A stretch of 64,000 bases of DNA from Lysobacteraceae bacterium PS02340 (GCA_029959605.1 JASCOC010000015.1:1-64000), one strand, 5' to 3'. Shown: positions 18,937 to 30,798, counted from the stretch's first letter. Notes: generated by a model not told the origin, from the sequence alone. A program made the numbers and translations.

Positions 18937-21105
18937 TCAGCGCCAGTACTTGATGAGGATGGCCAGAAGCACGATCAGGCCGACGATCATCGCGAATGCG
19001 TAGTGGTAGAGAGCACCGGACTGCAGCCGGCGGACGACGCCCGAAACCAGACCGACGACGCGCGCCGGGCCGTTGACGAAGACACCGTCGATCACCTTGG
19101 TATCGAACACCCGCGACAGCTTGCCCAGGCCGACACCGCCGCCGGCGAAACCGCCGATCCACAGGTCGTCCATGCCGTACTTGTTCTCAAGCACGCGGAT
19201 GGGCAGGCGGAACACGTGCGCGGCCTTCGCCGCCAGCTCGGGCTTCCACCAGTACATGACGGTGGCCAGCACGAAGCCCGCGACGACCAGCCAGAACGCC
19301 GGCGCCATGAAGCCGTGCAGCGCGAAGGCTGCCGGGCCGTGCCACAGCTCTTCCTTCAGCGCGGCCAGCACGTCGTTGGACGCCAGCACGTGGATCACGC
19401 CATCGAAGAACCCGCGCACCTCGTGATGGCCGGTCCAGTCGGTGCCGAACAGCATCGGACCCGCGGTGAAGTAACCGATCAGGATCGACGGGATGGCCAG
19501 CAGGATCAGCGGCAGCGTCACCACCCACGGCGACTCGTGCGGCTCGTGCGGACCGTGGTGACCATGGTCGTCGTGCGCGTGGTCGGCGTGACCGGTCGCT
19601 GCGACCGCATGGCCGTGGCCGTCGTCGTGCGGCGGCTTGTGATGCGTCTCGTGCCCGTGCGCGTCATGCGTGGCATGGGCGTCGGACGCATGCGCGTCGC
19701 GGAAACGCTCCTTGCCGAAGTACGTCATGTACAGCAGGCGGAAGCTGTAGAACGAGGTCACGAACGCGCCCAGCAGCACCGACCAGTACGCGTACTGGAA
19801 CACCCAGCCGCCACCGTCGCTGGCGTGCTTGGCCGCCTCGATGATCGTGTCCTTGGAGTAGAAGCCGCTGAAGAACGGCGTGCCCACCAGGGCCAGCGTG
19901 CCGATGACGCTGGTCCAGAACGTGATCGGCATGTACTTGCGCAGGCCGCCCATCTTGCGCATGTCCTGCTCGTGGTGCATGCCGATGATCACCGAGCCCG
20001 CCGCCAGGAACAGCAGCGCCTTGAAGAATGCATGCGTCATCAGGTGGAACACCGCGGCCGAGTACGCCGACACGCCGAGCGCGACGGTCATGTAGCCCAG
20101 CTGCGACAGCGTCGAATACGCGACGACGCGCTTGATGTCGTTCTGCACGATGCCGATCAGGCCGGTGAAGAAGGCCGTGGTCGCACCGATGAAGAGGATG
20201 AACTGCAGCGCGGTTTCCGACAGCTCGAACAGCGGCGACATGCGCGCCACCATGAAGATGCCGGCGGTGACCATCGTCGCGGCGTGGATCAGCGCCGAGA
20301 TCGGGGTCGGGCCTTCCATCGAGTCGGGCAGCCACACGTGCAGCGGCACCTGGGCCGACTTGCCCATCGCGCCGATGAAGAGGCAGATGCAGACCAGGGT
20401 CGCGACCGACCACTCGAAACCGGTTATCACTTCGATCGTCTGGCCGCCGCCGATCGTGGAATCTGCCGCGGCGAAGACGGTCGCGTAATCCAGGCTGCCG
20501 AACCAGTACAGCACGCCGGCGATGCCGAGCAGGAAGCCGAAGTCGCCGACGCGGTTGACCAGGAACGCCTTCATGTTGGCGAACACCGCGGTCGGCTTCT
20601 TGAACCAGAAGCCGATCAGCAGGTACGACACCAGGCCCACCGCTTCCCAGCCGAAGAACAGCTGCAGGAAGTTGTTGCCCATCACCAGCATCAGCATCGA
20701 GAAGGTGAACAGCGAGATATAGCTGAAGAAGCGCTGGTAGCCCGGGTCCTCGGACATGTAGCCGATGGTGTAGACGTGCACCAGCAGCGACACGAACGTC
20801 ACCACGACCATCATCATCGCGGTGAGGTTGTCGATCAGGAAGCCGACGTGCGCCGAATAGTTGCCGACCTCGAAGAACGTGTAGACGTTCTCGTTGAACG
20901 TCGGCGCGCCCTGCATCAGCTGCCACAGCGTATAGATCGACAGGGCGCAGCTGATCGCGACGCCGGCGATGGTCACCGTGTGCGCACCGGCGCGGCCGAC
21001 CTGGCGGCCGAACAGGCCCGCGATGATCGAGCCCAGCAGCGGCGCGAGCACGATCGCGACCAGCGTGGTCTGGGAAATCATGATCTCGGAAACAGCGTTC
21101 TCCAT
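18937..21105 (-). CDS. nuoL: NADH-quinone oxidoreductase subunit L
   Basis: The distal antiporter-like subunit of complex I with the long lateral helix. 722 residues, longer than the E. coli protein (613). Typical blocks are FLIDNLTAMMMVVVTFVSLL, FFGWEAVGLVSYLLIGFW, KAFLVNRVGDFGFLLGIAG and KSAQVPLHVWLPDSMEGPTP. An unusual histidine-rich insert of about 60 residues with 18 His lies near residues 467-527, between membrane helices, and explains much of the extra length. The start at 21105 is chosen for spacing from nuoK; a start eight codons later is possible. Confidence 0.98.
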   Translation of the reverse strand: MENAVSEIMISQTTLVAIVLAPLLGSIIAGLFGRQVGRAGAHTVTIAGVAISCALSIYTLWQLMQGAPTFNENVYTFFEVGNYSAHVGFLIDNLTAMMMVVVTFVSLLVHVYTIGYMSEDPGYQRFFSYISLFTFSMLMLVMGNNFLQLFFGWEAVGLVSYLLIGFWFKKPTAVFANMKAFLVNRVGDFGFLLGIAGVLYWFGSLDYATVFAAADSTIGGGQTIEVITGFEWSVATLVCICLFIGAMGKSAQVPLHVWLPDSMEGPTPISALIHAATMVTAGIFMVARMSPLFELSETALQFILFIGATTAFFTGLIGIVQNDIKRVVAYSTLSQLGYMTVALGVSAYSAAVFHLMTHAFFKALLFLAAGSVIIGMHHEQDMRKMGGLRKYMPITFWTSVIGTLALVGTPFFSGFYSKDTIIEAAKHASDGGGWVFQYAYWSVLLGAFVTSFYSFRLLYMTYFGKERFRDAHASDAHATHDAHGHETHHKPPHDDGHGHAVAATGHADHAHDDHGHHGPHEPHESPWVVTLPLILLAIPSILIGYFTAGPMLFGTDWTGHHEVRGFFDGVIHVLASNDVLAALKEELWHGPAAFALHGFMAPAFWLVVAGFVLATVMYWWKPELAAKAAHVFRLPIRVLENKYGMDDLWIGGFAGGGVGLGKLSRVFDTKVIDGVFVNGPARVVGLVSGVVRRLQSGALYHYAFAMIVGLIVLLAILIKYWR

Positions 21106-21112
21106 GCCCGGA

Positions 21113-21439
21113 TCAGCCCTTCAACGTGTCGAGTTCGGCGACATTGATCGTGCGCCGGTTGCGGAACAGCGTGACCAGGATCGCGAGACCGATCGCGGCC
21201 TCGGCCGCGGCCACGGTGAGAATGAAGAACACGAAGATCTGCCCGGCGGCGTCGCCGAACTCGCGCGAGAACGCGATGAAGTTGATGTTGACCGCGAGCA
21301 GCATCAGCTCGATCGACATCAGCAGGATGATCACGTTCTTCCGGTTGAGGAAGATGCCCGCGACGGAGATGCAAAACAGCACCGCGCCCAGCGAGAGGTA
21401 ATGGCCCAGCGCGAGGCCGGTTCCGAACAGCTCGGTCAT
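21113..21439 (-). CDS. nuoK: NADH-quinone oxidoreductase subunit K
   Basis: Small membrane subunit of complex I (108 residues, three helices), homologous to MrpC. Conserved acidic residues sit in the membrane: Glu in [17 protein letters not shown] and Glu in [16 protein letters not shown], both part of the proton path. The ATG at 21439 overlaps the nuoJ stop by 4 nt; the frame upstream of it is the nuoJ antisense shadow. Confidence 0.97.
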   Translation of the reverse strand: MTELFGTGLALGHYLSLGAVLFCISVAGIFLNRKNVIILLMSIELMLLAVNINFIAFSREFGDAAGQIFVFFILTVAAAEAAIGLAILVTLFRNRRTINVAELDTLKG

Positions 21440-22077
21440 TTCGCTTCTCCCTCGCCTTCGCCCGGTGTGGGCTCGACGACCGGACGCACCGCGTCCATCT
21501 TGACCACGCGCATGCGATCCGACGCCCTCACGCGGGCCTGCTCGCCCGGGTTCTGGTGCTTGGTGCCGGGACGGCGGCGCAGGGTGAGCATCACCGCGGC
21601 GATGACCGCGACGGTCAGGATGACCGCGGCGACTTCGAACGGCAGCAGGAAGTCGGTGAACAGTCGGCGTGCGATCCACACCGTGTTCGACACGCCCGCC
21701 TCGTCGACCGCATCGACGGCGAACGGCGCCATCTTCGCGCGTACGCCGATCAGGGTGACGATCTCGACCAGCATCACCACCGCGACGATCAGACCGACCG
21801 GGAGATAGCGCACGTAGCCTTCGCGCAGCGGCGCGACGTCCACGTCGAGCATCATCACCACGAACAGGAACAGCACCATCACCGCGCCGACGTAGACCAG
21901 CACCAGTGCGAGGCCGAGGAACTCGGCGCCGACCAGCAGCCAGGTGCAGGCGGTGGAGAAGAACGTCAGCACCAGGAACAGCGCCGCGTGCACCGGGTTG
22001 CGGGCACTGATCACCGCCACCGCGGACATCACGGTGATCGCGGCGAAGACGAGGAATGCAATCAGGTCAAAATTCAT
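21436..22077 (-). CDS. nuoJ: NADH-quinone oxidoreductase subunit J
   Basis: Membrane subunit of complex I, 213 residues with five predicted helices. The block [20 protein letters not shown] and the following [20 protein letters not shown] are diagnostic; the latter contains the pi-bulge region that moves during turnover. A hydrophilic, charged tail of about 40 residues follows the last helix. It overlaps nuoK by 4 nt. Confidence 0.97.
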   Translation of the reverse strand: MNFDLIAFLVFAAITVMSAVAVISARNPVHAALFLVLTFFSTACTWLLVGAEFLGLALVLVYVGAVMVLFLFVVMMLDVDVAPLREGYVRYLPVGLIVAVVMLVEIVTLIGVRAKMAPFAVDAVDEAGVSNTVWIARRLFTDFLLPFEVAAVILTVAVIAAVMLTLRRRPGTKHQNPGEQARVRASDRMRVVKMDAVRPVVEPTPGEGEGEAK

Positions 22078-22080
22078 GAC

Positions 22081-22569
22081 TTACCTGTACGCGGAGTCGG
22101 CGGCGCGACGTTCTGCGATCTCGCTCTCGAGACGGTCGCCGATCGCCAGCAGCTGCGGCTTGGTCACGATGTTCTCGCCGCGGTTCTCGAAGTGGTACTC
22201 GTGCAGATGGGTCTCGACGATCGAGTCCACCGGGCACGATTCCTCGCAGAAGCCGCAGTAGATGCACTTGAACAGATCGATGTCGTAGCGCGTGGTGCGG
22301 CGGGTGCCGTCCTCGCGCTGCTCGGAATCGATCGTGATCGCCAGCGCGGGACACACGGCCTCGCACAGCTTGCACGCGATGCAGCGCTCTTCACCGTTGG
22401 GATACCGGCGCAGCGCATGCAGACCGCGGAAACGCGGCGACTGCGGCGTCTTCTCCATCGGGTACATCAGCGTGTACTTATCCCGGAACAGATACCGGAA
22501 GGTCAGCGCCATGCCGCCGAGCAACTCGAGCAGCAACAGGCCCCTGAACCATGCAACGAACTTGGCCAT
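22081..22569 (-). CDS. nuoI: NADH-quinone oxidoreductase subunit I (2 x [4Fe-4S])
   Basis: Carries iron-sulfur clusters N6a and N6b, linking NuoG to NuoB. 162 residues. Two ferredoxin motifs are complete: [12 protein letters not shown] (about residue 62) and [12 protein letters not shown] (about residue 101). The N-terminal amphipathic/hydrophobic helix ([19 protein letters not shown]) anchors it to the membrane arm. The start at 22569 overlaps the nuoH stop by 1 nt; the longer upstream frame is in nuoH and not coding. Confidence 0.98.
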   Translation of the reverse strand: MAKFVAWFRGLLLLELLGGMALTFRYLFRDKYTLMYPMEKTPQSPRFRGLHALRRYPNGEERCIACKLCEAVCPALAITIDSEQREDGTRRTTRYDIDLFKCIYCGFCEESCPVDSIVETHLHEYHFENRGENIVTKPQLLAIGDRLESEIAERRAADSAYR

Positions 22570-23669
22570 TACTGCCCTGCCTCGAAGATTCCGAAGTACG
22601 CCATCAGCGCGGTGACCACGATCCAGCCGATGCTGATCGGAATGAAGACCTTCCAGCCCAGCCGCATGATCTGGTCGTAGCGGTAGCGCGGGAACGAGGC
22701 GCGGAACCAGATGAAGCAGCTGGCGAAGAAGAACACCTTCGCGAACAGCCACCACCAGCCGTCGACCGACAGCAGCGGAATGCCCAGGCCCTGGAACGGG
22801 GACAGCCAGCCGCCGAGGAAGAAGATCGCGACCAGGAAGCTGATCAGGATCATGTTGGCGTATTCGGCGAGGAAGAACAGCGCGAACGCCGACCCCGAAT
22901 ACTCAACCATGTGACCGGCAACGATTTCCGACTCGCCTTCGACGACGTCGAACGGCGCGCGGTTGGTCTCGGCCACGCCGGAGATGAAGTAGATGACGAA
23001 CAGCGGCAGCATCGGCAGCCAGAACCAGTCGAACAGACCCTTGCCGCCGGCCTGCGCCATGACGATCTCGGACAGGTTCAAGCTGCCCGCGCCGACCATC
23101 ACGCCGACGAGCGCGAAGCCCATCGCGATCTCGTAGCTGATCATCTGCGCCGAGGCGCGCATCGCACCGAGGAACGCGTACTTCGAGTTCGAGGCCCAGC
23201 CGGCGAGGATGATGCCGTAGATGCCCAGCGAAGTCATCGCCAGCAGATACAGCAGACCGGCATTGGCGTTCGACAGCACCAGCTGCGCGTCGAACGGCAC
23301 CACAGCCCAGGCCGCGAATGCGGGCGCCAGCGTGATCAGCGGCGCCAGCACGAACAGCACGCGCTGCGCGTTGGTCGGCTGGATGACTTCCTTGAACAGC
23401 AGTTTAAAGACGTCGGCGAAGGCCTGGAAGATGCCCATGCCCACGTACATCGGGCCGTGGCGCTGATGCATCCAGCCCAGCAGCTTGCGCTCCCAGACCA
23501 CGTAGAACGCGACGGCGATGATCACCGGCATCGCGATCAGCAGGATCTTGAGCACGATCCACAGGATCAGCCCGATCGCGCCGAGCGACATCAGCCAGTC
23601 GTACAGCGGCGCCGACAGATCGCCCAGCAGCGATGCGGTGTTGGTCACGCCGGTTTGGGTCGCACTCAT
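22569..23669 (-). CDS. nuoH: NADH-quinone oxidoreductase subunit H
   Basis: The membrane subunit that forms much of the quinone-binding chamber. 366 residues with about eight helices. Recognised by [39 protein letters not shown], and the acidic loop [20 protein letters not shown]. The ATG at 23669 overlaps the nuoG stop by 4 nt. Confidence 0.98.
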   Translation of the reverse strand: MSATQTGVTNTASLLGDLSAPLYDWLMSLGAIGLILWIVLKILLIAMPVIIAVAFYVVWERKLLGWMHQRHGPMYVGMGIFQAFADVFKLLFKEVIQPTNAQRVLFVLAPLITLAPAFAAWAVVPFDAQLVLSNANAGLLYLLAMTSLGIYGIILAGWASNSKYAFLGAMRASAQMISYEIAMGFALVGVMVGAGSLNLSEIVMAQAGGKGLFDWFWLPMLPLFVIYFISGVAETNRAPFDVVEGESEIVAGHMVEYSGSAFALFFLAEYANMILISFLVAIFFLGGWLSPFQGLGIPLLSVDGWWWLFAKVFFFASCFIWFRASFPRYRYDQIMRLGWKVFIPISIGWIVVTALMAYFGIFEAGQ

Positions 23670-25909
23670 GCCGCCACCACCTTGACCTTGCCGGCCGACA
23701 GCGCCGCCGTGGCGCCGTAGCCCGATTCCACCCACGCCGCGCCCGGTGCGACGCGATCGTCGATCGCCACCTGCAGCGTCGCGGTGCCGACCGCGTTCGA
23801 GACCTTGGCCATGCCGCCGTCGGCGACCTGGCTCGCGGCCGCGTCGTCGGGATGCAGCACGACGCGCGGGCCGACGGTCAACGGATGCGACTGCAGCGCG
23901 GCAGCGCGACGGGTCAGACCGTCGACGCGGTAGATCGCCTGGCTGACGGCCAGTTCGAAGCCGTCACCATCGACGACCGGCGCCGCGGATGCAGCCACCG
24001 AGACCGCCCTGCCCTGCAGGCCCGCACGCAGACCGGCGAGATCGGTGAACTCGAAGCCCGGCGCTTCGAGCGCGCCACCGAGGGCGCGCAGCACGCGCCA
24101 GCCGGCACGTGCGTCGCCCGGCAGCTTGCCGGCGGCCGTGGCCTGCTGGTCGCGGCCTTCGAGATTGGTCAGCGTCGCGTCGATTTCGGCGAGCGCGCCG
24201 ATCGGCAGGATCACGTCGGCGACGCTGCGCGTGGACTGGCAGGCGAAGTGGCTGAAGGCCACGACCTGCGCCGCGCCCAGTGCCTGCAACGCCTGCGCCT
24301 GGTCGGCGAAGTCCAGACCCGGCTCGATGCCGTAGATCACGTACGCGCCGCGGCGCTCGGCCAGCATCGCGTTGGCATCGCGCGAGGTCGGCAGCACGCC
24401 GACACGCGACAGACCCAGCGCATTGGCGCCGTGCGGAATGCGGCACAGCGACGCGCCGGTCTCCGCGGCGAGTGCAGCCGCCGCCTTGCGGATGTCGGCC
24501 GCGTGCGCGCTGGCTTCCGCCTGCGCACCGACGATGATCGCCGCATGCTTCGCGCCGCGCAGCGCGTCGCCGAGTTCGGCAACCTGCAGCGTTTCGGCGA
24601 TCTTCGACGGCGCCACGATGGCCTTGTCCTCGATGTCGAAGGTGAATTCGAAATCGACCGGATTGACCACGTACACCTTGGCGCCGCGCTTCCACGCCTG
24701 ACGGACACGGTGGTGCAGCAGCGGCACTTCATGGCGCAGATTGCTGCCGACCAGCAGCACGACTTCGGCCTGCTCGAGTTCGGCGACCGGCATCGCAAAA
24801 GCTTCCGCGATCGCGCCATCGGAGAGGTCACGCTGGGCGATGCGGTGATCGAGGTTGCCGGTGCCCAGCGCCTCGGCCAGACGTGCCAGCAGCGCGCCCT
24901 CCTCGTTCGAGGTCGACGGATGCACCAGCACGCCGAGCTCGTCGGCCGCGTTGTCGCGCAGGATCGTCATCGCGCGCTCGAGCGCCTCGTCCCACGAGGC
25001 CTCGCGCCACTCGCCCCCGTCCTTGACCAGCGGATGCACCGCGCGGTCATCGGCCGTCAGACCCTGGTGCGAATAGCGGTCGCGATCGGAGATCCAGCAC
25101 TCGTTGACCGCTTCGTTGTCGCGCGGCACGGTGCGCATCACGTCGCCGCGGCGCAGGTGATGGAACAGGTTGCTGCCCAGCGCGTCGTGACCGCCGAGCG
25201 ATTCGCGCGCGATCAGTTCCCACGGCCGCGCACGGAAACGGAACACCTTGTTGGTCAGCGCGCCGACCGGGCACACGTCGATGACGTTGCCCGACAGTTC
25301 GGTCGTCAGCGGCTTGCCGTCGTAGGTGCCGATCTGCAGGTTCTCGCCGCGCTGCATACCGCCCAGCTCGTAGGTGCCGGCGATTTCCGCGGTGAAGCGC
25401 ACGCAGCGCGTGCACTGGATGCAGCGGGTCATCTCGGTCGCGACCAGCGGACCGAGGTCCTCGTCGGCGACGACGCGCTTGCGCTCCGCGAAACGGCTGA
25501 CCGAGCGGCCGTAACCGAGCGAGAGATCCTGCAGTTCGCATTCGCCACCCTGATCGCAGATCGGGCAGTCGAGCGGATGGTTGATCAGCAGGAACTCCAT
25601 CACGTTGCGCTGGGCCTTGAGCGCCTTCTCGTTTCGCGTGAAGACCTTCAGGCCGTCCATCACCGGCGTGGCGCAGGCCGGCGACGGCTTGGGCGCACCG
25701 CGGCCGCCGACTTCGGTGTCGACCAGGCACATGCGGCAGTTCGCGGCGATCTCGAGCTTGTCGTGGTAGCAGAAACGCGGGATCGGAATGCCGGCCTTGT
25801 CGGCGGCATGGATGATCATCGACCCCTTGGGCGCGGCCAGTTCGACGCCGTCGATGAAGACGGTGACGTGGTCGGGCGGCAGGTTCGGATTCACGGGTTG
25901 CGCGCTCAT
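23666..25909 (-). CDS. nuoG: NADH-quinone oxidoreductase subunit G
   Basis: The large iron-sulfur subunit in the peripheral arm. 747 residues, the shorter form, compared with about 900 in E. coli. The N-terminus carries the [2Fe-2S] ligands ([19 protein letters not shown]), then the His-Cys3 N5 cluster ([18 protein letters not shown]) and a [4Fe-4S] motif, [10 protein letters not shown] with a later CPVGAL. The rest is a molybdopterin-oxidoreductase-like domain without an evident cofactor site. The ATG at 25909 overlaps the nuoF stop by 4 nt. Confidence 0.97.
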   Translation of the reverse strand: MSAQPVNPNLPPDHVTVFIDGVELAAPKGSMIIHAADKAGIPIPRFCYHDKLEIAANCRMCLVDTEVGGRGAPKPSPACATPVMDGLKVFTRNEKALKAQRNVMEFLLINHPLDCPICDQGGECELQDLSLGYGRSVSRFAERKRVVADEDLGPLVATEMTRCIQCTRCVRFTAEIAGTYELGGMQRGENLQIGTYDGKPLTTELSGNVIDVCPVGALTNKVFRFRARPWELIARESLGGHDALGSNLFHHLRRGDVMRTVPRDNEAVNECWISDRDRYSHQGLTADDRAVHPLVKDGGEWREASWDEALERAMTILRDNAADELGVLVHPSTSNEEGALLARLAEALGTGNLDHRIAQRDLSDGAIAEAFAMPVAELEQAEVVLLVGSNLRHEVPLLHHRVRQAWKRGAKVYVVNPVDFEFTFDIEDKAIVAPSKIAETLQVAELGDALRGAKHAAIIVGAQAEASAHAADIRKAAAALAAETGASLCRIPHGANALGLSRVGVLPTSRDANAMLAERRGAYVIYGIEPGLDFADQAQALQALGAAQVVAFSHFACQSTRSVADVILPIGALAEIDATLTNLEGRDQQATAAGKLPGDARAGWRVLRALGGALEAPGFEFTDLAGLRAGLQGRAVSVAASAAPVVDGDGFELAVSQAIYRVDGLTRRAAALQSHPLTVGPRVVLHPDDAAASQVADGGMAKVSNAVGTATLQVAIDDRVAPGAAWVESGYGATAALSAGKVKVVAA

Positions 25910-27273
25910 GCGGCGACCGCCTTGGGCACGACGGTGCCGTTGCGCTGGTCGTCGACGAGGAAGCGCTTGTTCACGATCGCGTACTCGAATTCGTCCCAGA
26001 AATGGCGCAGGAAGCCCTGCACCGGCCATGCGGCCGCTTCACCGAACGCGCAGATGGTGTGTCCCTCGATCTGGCCAGCCGCAGCCCGCAGCATCTGCAG
26101 GTCTTCGACCGTCGCCGTGTGGTCGGCGATGCGGCACAGCATGCGGTACATCCAGCCGGTGCCTTCGCGGCACGGCGTGCACTGCCCGCAGCTCTCCTTG
26201 TAGTAGAAGCGCGCGATGCGTCGGCACGCGCGCACCATGCAGGTCGTATCGTCCATGACGATGACCGCGCCCGAGCCGAGGCCGGAACCGGCCTTCTGCA
26301 GCGCGTCGTAATCCATCGTCAGGCCCATCATCGTCTCGCCCGGCAGCACCGGCATCGACGAACCACCCGGAATCACGCCCTTGATCGTGCGGCCTTCGCG
26401 CATGCCGCCGCACAGCGCCAGCAGATCGGCGAACGAGGTGCCCAGGCGGATCTCGTGGTTGCCGGGCTTGGCCACGTGGCCGGAGACCGAGAAGATCTTG
26501 CAGCCGCCGTTGTTGGGCTTGCCCAGGTCCATGAACCACTGCGCGCCGTTGCGCACGATCGCCGGCACCGAGGCGTAGGTCTCGGTGTTGTTGATCGTGG
26601 TCGGCTTGCCGTACAGACCGAAGTTGGCCGGGAACGGCGGCTTGAAGCGCGGCTGGCCCTTCTTGCCTTCCAGCGATTCCATCAGCGCGGTCTCTTCGCC
26701 GCAGATGTAGGCGCCCGCGCCGAGCGCGTTGTAGATGTCGACGTCGATGCCCGAGCCGAGCAGGTTCTTGCCCAGCCAGCCGTTGGCATAGGCCTCGGCG
26801 GTGGCTTCTTCCAGATGCTCGAAGGGCTCGTGGTGGAACTCGCCGCGCAGGTAGTTGTAGGCCACCGTCGAGCCGGTCGCGTAGCACGCGATCGCCATGC
26901 CCTCGATGACCGAATGCGGGTTGTAGCGCAGGATGTCGCGGTCTTTCGCGGTGCCCGGCTCGGATTCGTCCGAATTGCAGAGGATGTACTTCTGCATTTC
27001 GCCCTTGGGCATGAAGCTCCACTTCAGACCGGTCGGAAAGCCCGCGCCGCCACGGCCGCGCAGGCCCGACTGCTTGACCATCTCGATCACGTCGGCCGGC
27101 GGAATCTTCTCCTCGAGAATCTTGCGCAGCGCGCTGTAACCACCCGTCTTAAGGTAGTTCTCGTAGGACCACGGCTTGTCGAAATGCAGCGTGGTGTAGA
27201 CCGCCTGGTGTTCCTGCGGCGCAGGCCCGACGGGCCCGTAACCTTCGGAAGACTTGGGATGGTGATGTGCCAT
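25906..27273 (-). CDS. nuoF: NADH-quinone oxidoreductase subunit F (NADH/FMN)
   Basis: Binds NADH and FMN and carries cluster N3; it is the electron entry site of complex I. 455 residues. FMN/NADH motifs: [17 protein letters not shown], and the glycine-rich [20 protein letters not shown]. Cluster ligands are in [14 protein letters not shown] plus a downstream Cys. The start ATG at 27273 ([13 protein letters not shown]) is chosen; it lies 14 bp from the nuoE stop. Confidence 0.98.
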   Translation of the reverse strand: MAHHHPKSSEGYGPVGPAPQEHQAVYTTLHFDKPWSYENYLKTGGYSALRKILEEKIPPADVIEMVKQSGLRGRGGAGFPTGLKWSFMPKGEMQKYILCNSDESEPGTAKDRDILRYNPHSVIEGMAIACYATGSTVAYNYLRGEFHHEPFEHLEEATAEAYANGWLGKNLLGSGIDVDIYNALGAGAYICGEETALMESLEGKKGQPRFKPPFPANFGLYGKPTTINNTETYASVPAIVRNGAQWFMDLGKPNNGGCKIFSVSGHVAKPGNHEIRLGTSFADLLALCGGMREGRTIKGVIPGGSSMPVLPGETMMGLTMDYDALQKAGSGLGSGAVIVMDDTTCMVRACRRIARFYYKESCGQCTPCREGTGWMYRMLCRIADHTATVEDLQMLRAAAGQIEGHTICAFGEAAAWPVQGFLRHFWDEFEYAIVNKRFLVDDQRNGTVVPKAVAA

Positions 27274-27287
27274 GTCCGCGCGATGCC

Positions 27288-27815
27288 TTACTTCAGACCG
27301 TCGATCAGCTCGTCCACCGTCTCGGGTGTGAGCTTCTCGTGGTAATGACCGTTGATGACCACGACCGGCGCGCCGCAGCACGCAGCGACGCACTCTTCCT
27401 CGCGCTTGAGGAAGACGCGACCGTCGGCGGTGGATTCACCCAGCTTGCAGCCCAGCTTCTTCTCCGCGTGCGCGACGAGATCCTCGGCGCCGTTGAGCCA
27501 GCAGCTGATGTTGGTGCAGAACGCGACGTTGTTGCGGCCGACCTTCTCGGTCTCGAACATCGAGTAGAACGTCGCGACCTCGTAGGCCCACACCGGTGGC
27601 AGGTCCAGATACTTGGCGACGCCGGCGATCAGCTCGTCGGTCAGCCAGCCGTTGTTCTGCTCCTGCGCCGCGAACAGACCCTGCAGCACCGCCGACCGCT
27701 TGCGGTCTTCGGGAAACTTGGTCAGCCAGTGGTCGATGTGTGCGCGCGTGTCGCCGCTGAGCACGACCATCGGGTCGACGTTGCGGGCGTTCTCGAAATT
27801 GCCAGTCGCCTTCAT
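27288..27815 (-). CDS. nuoE: NADH-quinone oxidoreductase subunit E ([2Fe-2S])
   Basis: Thioredoxin-like [2Fe-2S] subunit carrying cluster N1a. 175 residues. Ligand cysteines are visible in [15 protein letters not shown] and [18 protein letters not shown]. The upstream region [20 protein letters not shown] and [20 protein letters not shown] is typical. Its start overlaps nuoD by 4 nt. Confidence 0.98.
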   Translation of the reverse strand: MKATGNFENARNVDPMVVLSGDTRAHIDHWLTKFPEDRKRSAVLQGLFAAQEQNNGWLTDELIAGVAKYLDLPPVWAYEVATFYSMFETEKVGRNNVAFCTNISCWLNGAEDLVAHAEKKLGCKLGESTADGRVFLKREEECVAACCGAPVVVINGHYHEKLTPETVDELIDGLK

Positions 27816-29125
27816 CGGTCGACTTCTCCGAACACGATGTCATAGGTACCGATCATCGCCACCACGTCGGACAGCATGTGTCCGCTGGTGATGGCGTCCA
27901 TCGACGAGAGATGTGCGAAACCGGGCGCGCGCAGGTGCACGCGGAACGGCTTGTTCGCGCCGTCGGAGACCAGGTAGCAGCCGAACTCGCCCTTCGGGGC
28001 TTCGACGGCGCTGTAGGTCTCGCCGGCGGGCACGCTGTAGCCCTCGGTGAACAGCTTGAAGTGATGGATCAACGCTTCCATGTCGTCCTTCATCGACTCA
28101 CGCGACGGCGGCGACACCTTGTAGTTGTCCAGCATGACCGGGCCGGGATTCGCCCGCAGCCAGTTGACGCACTGCTGGATGATCTTCGCCGACTCGCGCA
28201 TTTCGAACACGCGCACGAGATAGCGGTCGTAGCAGTCACCGTTGACGCCCACCGCGATGTCGAAATCGACTTCGGCGTACTTGGCGTAAGGCTGCGTCTT
28301 GCGCAGATCCCACTCGACGCCCGAACCACGCAGCATCGGGCCGGTCATGCCCCAGGCCTTGGCCAGGTCGGGCGGAATCACGCCGATGCCGACGGTGCGC
28401 TGCTTCCAGATACGGTTGTCGGTGAGCAGGGTCTCGTACTCGTCGACGCGCTTGGGGAAATCCTTGGCGAACGCTTCGAGGTAATCGAGCATCGAGCCGC
28501 CGCGCCACTTGTTGAAACGCTTGAGCTTCTCGCCCTTGCGCCAGCGCGACTCGGCGTACTGCGGCATCTGCGCGGGCAGATCGCGGTAGACGCCGCCGGG
28601 ACGGTAATAGGTCGCGTGCATGCGCGCGCCCGACACCGCCTCGTAGACGTCCATCAGTTCTTCGCGCTCGCGGAACGCGTAGAGCATCACCGCCATCGCG
28701 CCGAGATCGAGCGCGTTCGAGCCCACCCACATCAGGTGGTTGAGGATGCGGGTGATCTCGTCGAACAGCGTGCGGATCCACTGCGCGCGCTCCGGCGCCT
28801 CGATGCCCATCAGGGTCTCGATCGCGCGGACGTAGGCGTGCTCGTTGCACATCATCGACACGTAGTCGAGGCGATCCATGTAACCGATGGACTGGTTGAA
28901 CGGCTTCGACTCGGCCAGCTTCTCGGTGCCCCGGTGCAGCAGGCCGATGTGCGGATCGGCGCGCATCACGGTCTCGCCGTCCATCTCCAGGATCAGGCGC
29001 AGCACGCCGTGCGCGGAGGGATGCTGGGGACCGAAGTTGAACGTGTAGTTGCGGATTTCCTGCTTCAGCGCCTCCGCACTCGGCGTCGCGTTGGTGTGCA
29101 GCGAGGTGGTCGGCACGGCGCTCAC
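27812..29125 (-). CDS. nuoD: NADH-quinone oxidoreductase subunit D
   Basis: The 49-kDa-type subunit that forms the quinone-reducing site with NuoB; homologous to the large subunit of [NiFe] hydrogenases but without metal cysteines. 437 residues. Conserved [18 protein letters not shown] (about residue 30), [10 protein letters not shown] and the C-terminal [18 protein letters not shown] are present. The start overlaps nuoC by 4 nt and the end overlaps nuoE by 4 nt. Confidence 0.98.
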   Translation of the reverse strand: MSAVPTTSLHTNATPSAEALKQEIRNYTFNFGPQHPSAHGVLRLILEMDGETVMRADPHIGLLHRGTEKLAESKPFNQSIGYMDRLDYVSMMCNEHAYVRAIETLMGIEAPERAQWIRTLFDEITRILNHLMWVGSNALDLGAMAVMLYAFREREELMDVYEAVSGARMHATYYRPGGVYRDLPAQMPQYAESRWRKGEKLKRFNKWRGGSMLDYLEAFAKDFPKRVDEYETLLTDNRIWKQRTVGIGVIPPDLAKAWGMTGPMLRGSGVEWDLRKTQPYAKYAEVDFDIAVGVNGDCYDRYLVRVFEMRESAKIIQQCVNWLRANPGPVMLDNYKVSPPSRESMKDDMEALIHHFKLFTEGYSVPAGETYSAVEAPKGEFGCYLVSDGANKPFRVHLRAPGFAHLSSMDAITSGHMLSDVVAMIGTYDIVFGEVDR

Positions 29126-29880
29126 TTGGCAGCCTCCACGCGGCGCGCGGCCTGTTCGCCGCTCGCGGTCGCGAAACGGGCGTCGTCACGGATCACGCGC
29201 GGCACGCCGACGCGCGGTTCGACCGAGGTCACCGGCTCGTACACCACGCGCTTGCGCTCGGCGTCGTAACGCACTTCGACATTGCCGATCAACGGGAAAT
29301 CCTTGCGGAACGGATGACCGACGAACCCGTAGTCGGTCAGGATGCGGCGCAGATCCGGGTGACCTTCGAAGATCACGCCGAACAGATCGAAGGCTTCGCG
29401 CTCGAACCAGTTCGCGACCGGCCAGAGCACGGTCAGCGAGGACACCACCGGCAGATCGTCGCTGGGCGCGAAGCACTTCAGCGTCACGCGCTGGTTGTGC
29501 TGGATCGACAGCAGCTGCGCGACCGCGGCGAAGCGGCGCTGCGGCACCGGAATCCCAGCATCGCCCTGCGGCTGCGAGACCTGGCGGCTGCCGGTTTCGC
29601 CGAACTTGAAACGGCCCGGGCCCCGACCTTCGACGCCGCGGCTGAAGCCTTCGGAGGACACGTCGGTGTCCCATTCGTCACTGCCGTGGCCGAGATAGTC
29701 GACGCCGCAGACGTCGATCAGCGACTCGAAGCCGAATTCGTCGCGCAGCGCGCGCGCGGTGTCGAGCCAGTCGCCGGCCGTGGTGATCGTCACCTCGCCG
29801 CGCGGCAGTGCGACTGCCACGTCGGCGTCGGAGAAGCGCGCGCGCAGGCGCGCCGCGAACGCGGTGTAGGACTCACGCAT
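29122..29880 (-). CDS. nuoC: NADH-quinone oxidoreductase subunit C
   Basis: The 30-kDa-type hydrophilic subunit contacting NuoD and NuoB. 252 residues; not fused to NuoD, unlike E. coli. The family core is split by an extra hydrophilic segment of about 50 residues (near residues 68-117) rich in Gly, Asp and Arg. The conserved [20 protein letters not shown] and the C-terminal [19 protein letters not shown] follow. Confidence 0.97.
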   Translation of the reverse strand: MRESYTAFAARLRARFSDADVAVALPRGEVTITTAGDWLDTARALRDEFGFESLIDVCGVDYLGHGSDEWDTDVSSEGFSRGVEGRGPGRFKFGETGSRQVSQPQGDAGIPVPQRRFAAVAQLLSIQHNQRVTLKCFAPSDDLPVVSSLTVLWPVANWFEREAFDLFGVIFEGHPDLRRILTDYGFVGHPFRKDFPLIGNVEVRYDAERKRVVYEPVTSVEPRVGVPRVIRDDARFATASGEQAARRVEAAK

Positions 29881-30451
29881 CGCGCTGCCCCGTCTTGGTG
29901 TCGCCGAAGTTGGTGGCGCGGCGGATCTTCTTCTGCAACTGGAGGATGCCGTAGATCAGCGCTTCGGCCGTCGGCGGGCAGCCCGGCACGTAGACGTCGA
30001 CCGGCACGATGCGATCGCAGCCGCGCACCACCGAATACGAGTAGTGGTAGTAGCCGCCGCCGTTGGCGCAGCTGCCCATCGAGATGACCCACTTGGGATC
30101 CGGCATCTGGTCGTATACCTTGCGCAGCGCCGGGGCCATCTTGTTGACCAGGGTGCCGGCCACGATCATCACGTCCGACTGGCGCGGCGACGGGCGGAAC
30201 ACCACGCCGTAGCGGTCGAGATCGAGGCGCGCCGCACCGGCGTGCATCATTTCCACCGCGCAGCAGGCGAGACCGAAGGTCATCGGCCACATCGAGCCGG
30301 TGCGTGCCCAGTTGAGCAGCACGTCGGAACTGGTCGTGACGAAACCGCGCTCGAGCAGCGGGTTCTCGCCTTCCGGGCGCAGGATGTCGTCCACGCGGCC
30401 TTCCGGCAGCGGGTTGTTCATCAGGCGCGCGACGGTCTGGTTCACTCCCAT
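29873..30451 (-). CDS. nuoB: NADH-quinone oxidoreductase subunit B (cluster N2)
   Basis: Carries [4Fe-4S] cluster N2, the last electron carrier before quinone. 192 residues. Ligands: the tandem cysteines in [13 protein letters not shown], the Cys in [14 protein letters not shown], and the Cys in [15 protein letters not shown]. The ATG at 30451 overlaps the end of nuoA by 10 nt and its end overlaps nuoC by 8 nt. Confidence 0.98.
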   Translation of the reverse strand: MGVNQTVARLMNNPLPEGRVDDILRPEGENPLLERGFVTTSSDVLLNWARTGSMWPMTFGLACCAVEMMHAGAARLDLDRYGVVFRPSPRQSDVMIVAGTLVNKMAPALRKVYDQMPDPKWVISMGSCANGGGYYHYSYSVVRGCDRIVPVDVYVPGCPPTAEALIYGILQLQKKIRRATNFGDTKTGQRDA

Positions 30452-30798
30452 TCCAGCGCTCCCTTCTTCCACACGTAGACGAAGCCGAGCAGCAGCATGC
30501 CGGCGAAGATGCCCATCTCGATCAGACCCAGCACGCCGAGTTCGCGGAACACGGTGGCCCAGGGCACGATGAAGATGATTTCCAGATCGAAGACGATGAA
30601 CTGGATCGCGATGAGGTAATAGCGCACGTCGAACTGCATGCGCGCGTCTTCGAAGGCTTCGAATCCGCACTCGTAGGGCGACAGCTTTTCCAGCGTCGGG
30701 CGCTTGGGCCCCAGCAGGTTGCCAATGATCAGCAAGGCAATGCCGATCCCCGTGGCAACGATCAGGAACAGCAGGGTCGGCAGATATTCGGCCAGCAC
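30442..30798 (-). CDS. nuoA: NADH-quinone oxidoreductase subunit A
   Basis: Small membrane subunit of complex I (118 residues, three helices). Conserved [20 protein letters not shown] loop, with the reactive Cys that reports the active/deactive state in mitochondria, and [20 protein letters not shown]. It is the first gene of the nuo operon; a promoter lies about 130 bp upstream. Confidence 0.98.
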   Translation of the reverse strand: MLAEYLPTLLFLIVATGIGIALLIIGNLLGPKRPTLEKLSPYECGFEAFEDARMQFDVRYYLIAIQFIVFDLEIIFIVPWATVFRELGVLGLIEMGIFAGMLLLGFVYVWKKGALEWE

